Positions 61,189-64,000 of a stretch of DNA of 64,000 nt are shown one piece after another. Below the pieces are notes generated by a model, which did not search any database, was not told where the DNA came from, and was given only the letters and a program-made list of their open reading frames with translations. Source of the stretch: Chryseolinea sp. H1M3-3 (GTDB lineage Bacteria > Bacteroidota > Bacteroidia > Cytophagales > Cyclobacteriaceae); contig NZ_JARKMY010000002.1 of the NCBI RefSeq assembly GCF_029360725.1, positions 558,001 to 622,000 on the forward strand. The letters run 5' to 3'. A program made the position numbers and the translations under genes. Each line of letters opens with the position of its first letter. Position 1 is the first letter of the stretch.

Positions 61189-61767
61189 ATGATGACACTC
61201 TACATAAAAAATATGGTGTGCAACCGGTGTATAATGGCTGTAAAGCAGGCGCTGGAAAATCAAGGGCTACATCCTGAAAAAGTTACATTGGGGGAAGTTA
61301 CCTTGGAGGAAGAGCACTTGTCTGGGGCTCAGCTGGAAAAACTGGATGCGACGCTTACTGGCTTAGGATTCGAAAGAATAGATGACCGTAAAGCCAGATT
61401 GATAGAGTCGATAAAAAATAAAGTTATTAAAATGATTCACCATGCGGATAAAGTCGATCTGAGGTTTAACTGGTCCAGCGTATTGTCAGAAGAATTGCAC
61501 TATGAATACAATTACCTGAGTAATTTATTTTCAAGCGTTGAAGGTATTACGCTGGAGCAGTATATTATTCGGCAAAAAATAGAAAAAGCAAAAGAACTTC
61601 TTTTTTATGACGAGTTAAACCTAAGTCAGATAGCCAGCCGACTGGGTTATAGCAGTGTAGCTCATCTGTCCGCGCAGTTCAAGAAAGTTACTGGCTTAAC
61701 GCCGTCTGAGATGAAAAGGTCCCGGGACCTGGACCACAATCGCAAGCCTCTCGATTCAGTGGCATAA
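61189..61767 (+). CDS. HMA-AraC fusion regulator, probable copper/metal sensor
   Basis: Protein of 192 residues. The N-terminal ~65 residues resemble a heavy-metal-associated domain with the metal motif MVCNRCIMAV (CxxC). The C-terminal ~95 residues form an AraC helix-turn-helix pair (YLSNLFSSVEGITLEQYI and IASRLGYSSVAHLSAQFKK). There is no AraC arabinose-type sensor domain. A copper-type P-ATPase starts 2.1 kb downstream, so direct metal sensing through HMA is inferred. The ATG codons at 61189 and 61192 are both possible. A CATCTTTG box four bases upstream suggests a leaderless transcript. Confidence 0.85.
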   Translation: MMTLYIKNMVCNRCIMAVKQALENQGLHPEKVTLGEVTLEEEHLSGAQLEKLDATLTGLGFERIDDRKARLIESIKNKVIKMIHHADKVDLRFNWSSVLSEELHYEYNYLSNLFSSVEGITLEQYIIRQKIEKAKELLFYDELNLSQIASRLGYSSVAHLSAQFKKVTGLTPSEMKRSRDLDHNRKPLDSVA

Positions 61768-62131
61768 TGAATATCGCGTATCCGTAAATACCCTTACAAC
61801 CTGTTTCAATCTTTCCCGTTAATGGTCATAAAAATATTTAGAACATTGCTTTTTGCAATAATTGGTGTCCGTTTAGGATAACTATCTGAGATATTTTCTA
61901 TCACTAAACCTTCCCGGAATTTTTAACTCCGGAGATGCCCTCTTTGGAAATTCTGTTAGCCTTGTCAATATGAAAACAAAAGTTGGTCAAGTATAAAACC
62001 ACCTTTTGTTTTTTGCGTGGAAATACAAAAAAAAATATAGTAATAAGTATTAAAGAAAAACCGCCAACAATTTATTCTTAAAACTAATCCGGACGAACGA
62101 AGTCAATTACAACTCCAAGTATCTATCACTC
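61768..62131. other. 364-bp intergenic stretch with one terminator-like hairpin
   Basis: No open frame or RNA gene is recognisable. The only clear structure is the hairpin at 61973-62014 described separately. The rest is A/T-rich, with a poly-A/T tract near 62028-62060 just before the lipoprotein gene. Confidence 0.5.
61973..62014 (+). terminator. Terminator-like hairpin after the HMA-AraC gene
   Basis: ACAAAAGTTGGT (61976-61987) pairs with ACCACCTTTTGT (61998-62009) at 11 of 12 positions, extended by A-T pairs outward, and the right arm runs into TTTTTT. It lies about 205 bp past the AraC stop and 118 bp before the lipoprotein gene. Confidence 0.6.
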
Positions 62132-63613
62132 ATGAAAAATTTATTATTAAGGCTTTTGCTAATCATTCCCTTCTCGGTTTCTATGGTAAGCTGTTCTGAC
62201 GATGAACAGGAAAATCCCTCCAAAGTATTAGTCCAATTTGCCGATTCCGGATTAACCATTCCTGAAAACTCCAACGAAAGAAAAATTGTAATAGATTTTA
62301 ACAGGCCGGCGAGCCAGGATGGTAAAATTCAAATTGCCGTCGACACAGAACACGCAAAGTATTTCAATACGGTACCAGCAGCTGTGAATGGCGTGGTATC
62401 GTTGTATGTAGAGAAAAATGATTCATCAGCATCCTTCACTTTAAAACCTGAAAATGATTTTGCTGTAAACGCAAGCAAACAGGTTGATTTTACCTTGAAA
62501 GAAGTTCTTGGAGATTTTTTGATAGGAAACCAGAGCAAATTGACCCTGACTATACAAGATGATGAATCAACATCGCCGTTAAGTGTTGTTAATTTTATCC
62601 CTGTGAACGTTACCATCAAAGAAACCAATGTAGATGGTTACACCCTTCAGTTACATGTGTCCGAGTCTGCTGGTGCGGACGGCCAGATATTTATCACATC
62701 ACATTCAGAAAAAGCGATATATGGCCAACATTACATTACGGAACCGGCCTTAGAAAATGGGAGGTTATCCTTGGCTGCAATTCCGGGAGCTAGTGTAATT
62801 TCGTTCAAAGTAATTCCGGTGGACAACGGTACGGTTAATGGAGAATTTGAAATTGATTTCAATATTGCTCAAACAGAAGGAAATATTCAGAAGGGAACAA
62901 AAGTGAAAGAGATTTTTAAGATCAGTGATGATGAACTCGAAAACAAACCAAAGGGATACGAAATAGCTGCTGGTACCTGGGGTCTGAAAAGATCGATCGA
63001 GTACGATGCATTAGGAAGAATTCACAAAGTGCATGTTGAAAGTGCTACACCTGCAAAAAGCACACGAACTGAAACCTATTTTTATAATGCGGCAGGTGAG
63101 GTGGAGAAAATCAACAAATACCCTAACATCGATGAAGTTTTTACGTGGCAGAACAACCGTATTATAAAATCTGAAAATATAAATTATGGTGAATTGAAAT
63201 CTTACACCGAATATGACTACGACGATTTTGGAAACGTTTCAGCAACAGCAACCTACTATAAGCAGCCTGATGGACAGTTTAAGCTGGGTACATTACTGGG
63301 ATACCTTTACTTTACCGACGGCAATTTGTACAGAGCATTGACCTATGTCCCTGCTCCAGATGGAGACGAACCAATCCTGCTATCCACACGTACCTATGAA
63401 GGATACATCGATGCAGCTAATCCATTCCCGATGGTCGACATTCTACCTACCGTGAAGACGCAGACCAAGCTTCCATCAACCTATAGGGTAGAAGAAAATG
63501 GCGTCGACCTTCTCTATGAGTTATCCTATGAATTCAGAGCCGATGGACTCGTAGGCAAACGCACAGCGACTGGTAAACAAACCAGTGAAACGGCGGTATA
63601 TTTGTATTACTGA
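62132..63613 (+). CDS. Lipoprotein with two Calx-beta-like domains and YD/RHS-like C terminus
   Basis: Protein of 493 residues. The signal peptide ends in SMVSCSDDE, a lipobox with Cys near 22; the acidic residues after it fit surface-exposed Bacteroidota lipoproteins. Two Calx-beta-like domains follow (about 30-145, ending TLTIQDDES, and 150-270, ending FKISDDELE). The last ~210 residues contain YD/RHS-like strands such as EYDALGRIHKV, FYNAAGEVEKI and YDDFGNVSAT. There is no toxin or core domain. Its link to the flanking copper genes is unclear; a terminator after it suggests its own transcript. Confidence 0.75.
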   Translation: MKNLLLRLLLIIPFSVSMVSCSDDEQENPSKVLVQFADSGLTIPENSNERKIVIDFNRPASQDGKIQIAVDTEHAKYFNTVPAAVNGVVSLYVEKNDSSASFTLKPENDFAVNASKQVDFTLKEVLGDFLIGNQSKLTLTIQDDESTSPLSVVNFIPVNVTIKETNVDGYTLQLHVSESAGADGQIFITSHSEKAIYGQHYITEPALENGRLSLAAIPGASVISFKVIPVDNGTVNGEFEIDFNIAQTEGNIQKGTKVKEIFKISDDELENKPKGYEIAAGTWGLKRSIEYDALGRIHKVHVESATPAKSTRTETYFYNAAGEVEKINKYPNIDEVFTWQNNRIIKSENINYGELKSYTEYDYDDFGNVSATATYYKQPDGQFKLGTLLGYLYFTDGNLYRALTYVPAPDGDEPILLSTRTYEGYIDAANPFPMVDILPTVKTQTKLPSTYRVEENGVDLLYELSYEFRADGLVGKRTATGKQTSETAVYLYY

Positions 63614-63674
63614 TACTTGCGGATGTTTCCGCAGATGAAAACCGAATAGGCAGTTCCAGATAATGATTGACCCC

Positions 63675-63729
63675 AGCGTCAGGAGAAGCAGAGAATGTAG
63701 TATTCTCAGTCTCCGGCGCTTTTTTTTCG
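63675..63729 (+). terminator. Terminator after the Calx-beta lipoprotein gene
   Basis: Long imperfect hairpin: AGCG, GGAG and GAGAAT on the left pair with ATTCTC, CTCC and CGCT on the right (63675-63720), followed by eight Ts or more. It lies about 60 bp past the stop and separates the lipoprotein from the P-type ATPase gene. Confidence 0.8.
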
Positions 63730-63788
63730 TTTTTTTGAATTCTCAGAGCGCCATTGCTCCCCCATGAATCTTGTAAAGGAATGCCTGA

Positions 63789-63824
63789 ATAGTGTAAAAC
63801 TAAAAGGCTGCGGATAGTGTATAA
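63789..63824 (+). promoter_or_regulatory. Direct repeats upstream of the P-type ATPase
   Basis: ATAGTGTAAAA (63789-63799) and ATAGTGTATAA (63814-63824) differ at one position and start 25 bp apart. The second includes TGTATAAT, also present upstream of the HMA-AraC gene at 61128-61135. They are candidate binding sites of that regulator. A TAAATTTG -7-like box follows at 63843-63850, five bases before the ATPase start. Confidence 0.4.
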
Positions 63825-63855
63825 TTGTAGTACACAGAATCATAAATTTGAAACT

Positions 63856-64000
63856 ATGACTACAGCCACGCTAACATCCGGTAAAATTAGAAAAAGTCAT
63901 ATTGTGCGGGAAAGCTTTCCAGTGCTGGAGATGACTTGTGCAGCTTGTGCAGTAAGCGTTGAGTCCATGTTAAAGGCAACGGCCGGGGTCAAGGACGCTG
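63856..64000 (+). CDS. copA: Copper-type P-type ATPase, N-terminal fragment
   Basis: Open frame of 48 codons running off the right edge. After a ~25-residue basic N terminus comes FPVLEMTCAACAVSVESML, the HMA metal-binding motif MTCxxC typical of copper-translocating P1B ATPases. The context of an HMA-AraC regulator upstream supports copper export. The catalytic region lies outside the window, so the metal and the enzyme type are inferred from this domain only. Confidence 0.8.
   Translation, partial: MTTATLTSGKIRKSHIVRESFPVLEMTCAACAVSVESMLKATAGVKDA

Noticed and set aside
1-64000. CRISPR arrays, tRNA or rRNA genes, insertion sequences, prophage or integrase genes
   Set aside because: No regularly spaced repeats, cloverleaf-like sequences, transposase motifs or phage genes were seen on reading; a tRNA scan and repeat search would be needed for certainty.

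Overview
The window looks like a chromosomal segment from a member of the Bacteroidota, most likely the Cytophagales. The evidence is an alternative complex III (act) operon joined to a caa3-type oxidase operon, CrtI/CrtB-type carotenoid genes under a MerR-B12 regulator, very large PAS hybrid kinases, FtsX-type permeases of about 800 residues, lipobox lipoproteins, few Shine-Dalgarno motifs, and promoter-like boxes of the Bacteroidota TTG-N19-TAnnTTTG type. No rRNA, tRNA, CRISPR array, phage or insertion sequence was recognised. Both edges cut genes: actB on the left and a copper-type P-ATPase on the right.

Layout. (1) 1-14911, plus strand: actBCDEF, cytochrome oxidase subunits II and I, a terminator, then heme A synthesis (ctaA, ctaB), two subunit III genes, subunit IV, a second terminator, then assembly-type genes: a SCO-like protein lacking its copper motif, a DUF420/CtaM-like protein, a small CxxC membrane protein and a DUF983 protein. 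Together they form a quinol to cytochrome c to oxygen chain plus its assembly factors. (2) 14950-28920: a very large NtrY-like kinase, a convergent NtrB/NtrC-type kinase and sigma-54 activator pair, and a divergent MacAB-like exporter (fusion protein, ATPase, two permeases). (3) 29140-29433: a lysine-rich small protein. (4) 29504-42498: carotenoid genes in two blocks. crtY and crtZ are on the minus strand; then a plus-strand operon of Planctomycete-type cytochrome/DUF1549-DUF1553, DUF1501 and DUF2231-LRR proteins; then a minus-strand operon of ECF sigma, crtI, crtB, idi and photolyase, headed by a CarH/LitR-like B12 photoreceptor. (5) 42574-48795: Lhr-like helicase, PiT phosphate transporter, MBL-fold hydrolase and DNA polymerase IV. 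(6) 48894-60978, minus strand: a seven-gene signalling operon with four histidine-kinase cores, seven receiver domains, CheB and CheR, and no chemoreceptor or CheA/CheW in view. (7) 61189-64000: an HMA-AraC regulator, a Calx-beta lipoprotein and the start of a copper P-type ATPase.

The most interesting parts are the predicted light/B12 circuit with two equally spaced operator-like inverted repeats in front of the sigma-carotenoid-photolyase operon, the CheB/CheR-centred kinase operon, the SCO-like gene without copper ligands, and the HMA-AraC copper regulator with direct repeats 21 bp apart upstream of its own gene. All assignments come from reading motifs by eye; no database search was run.
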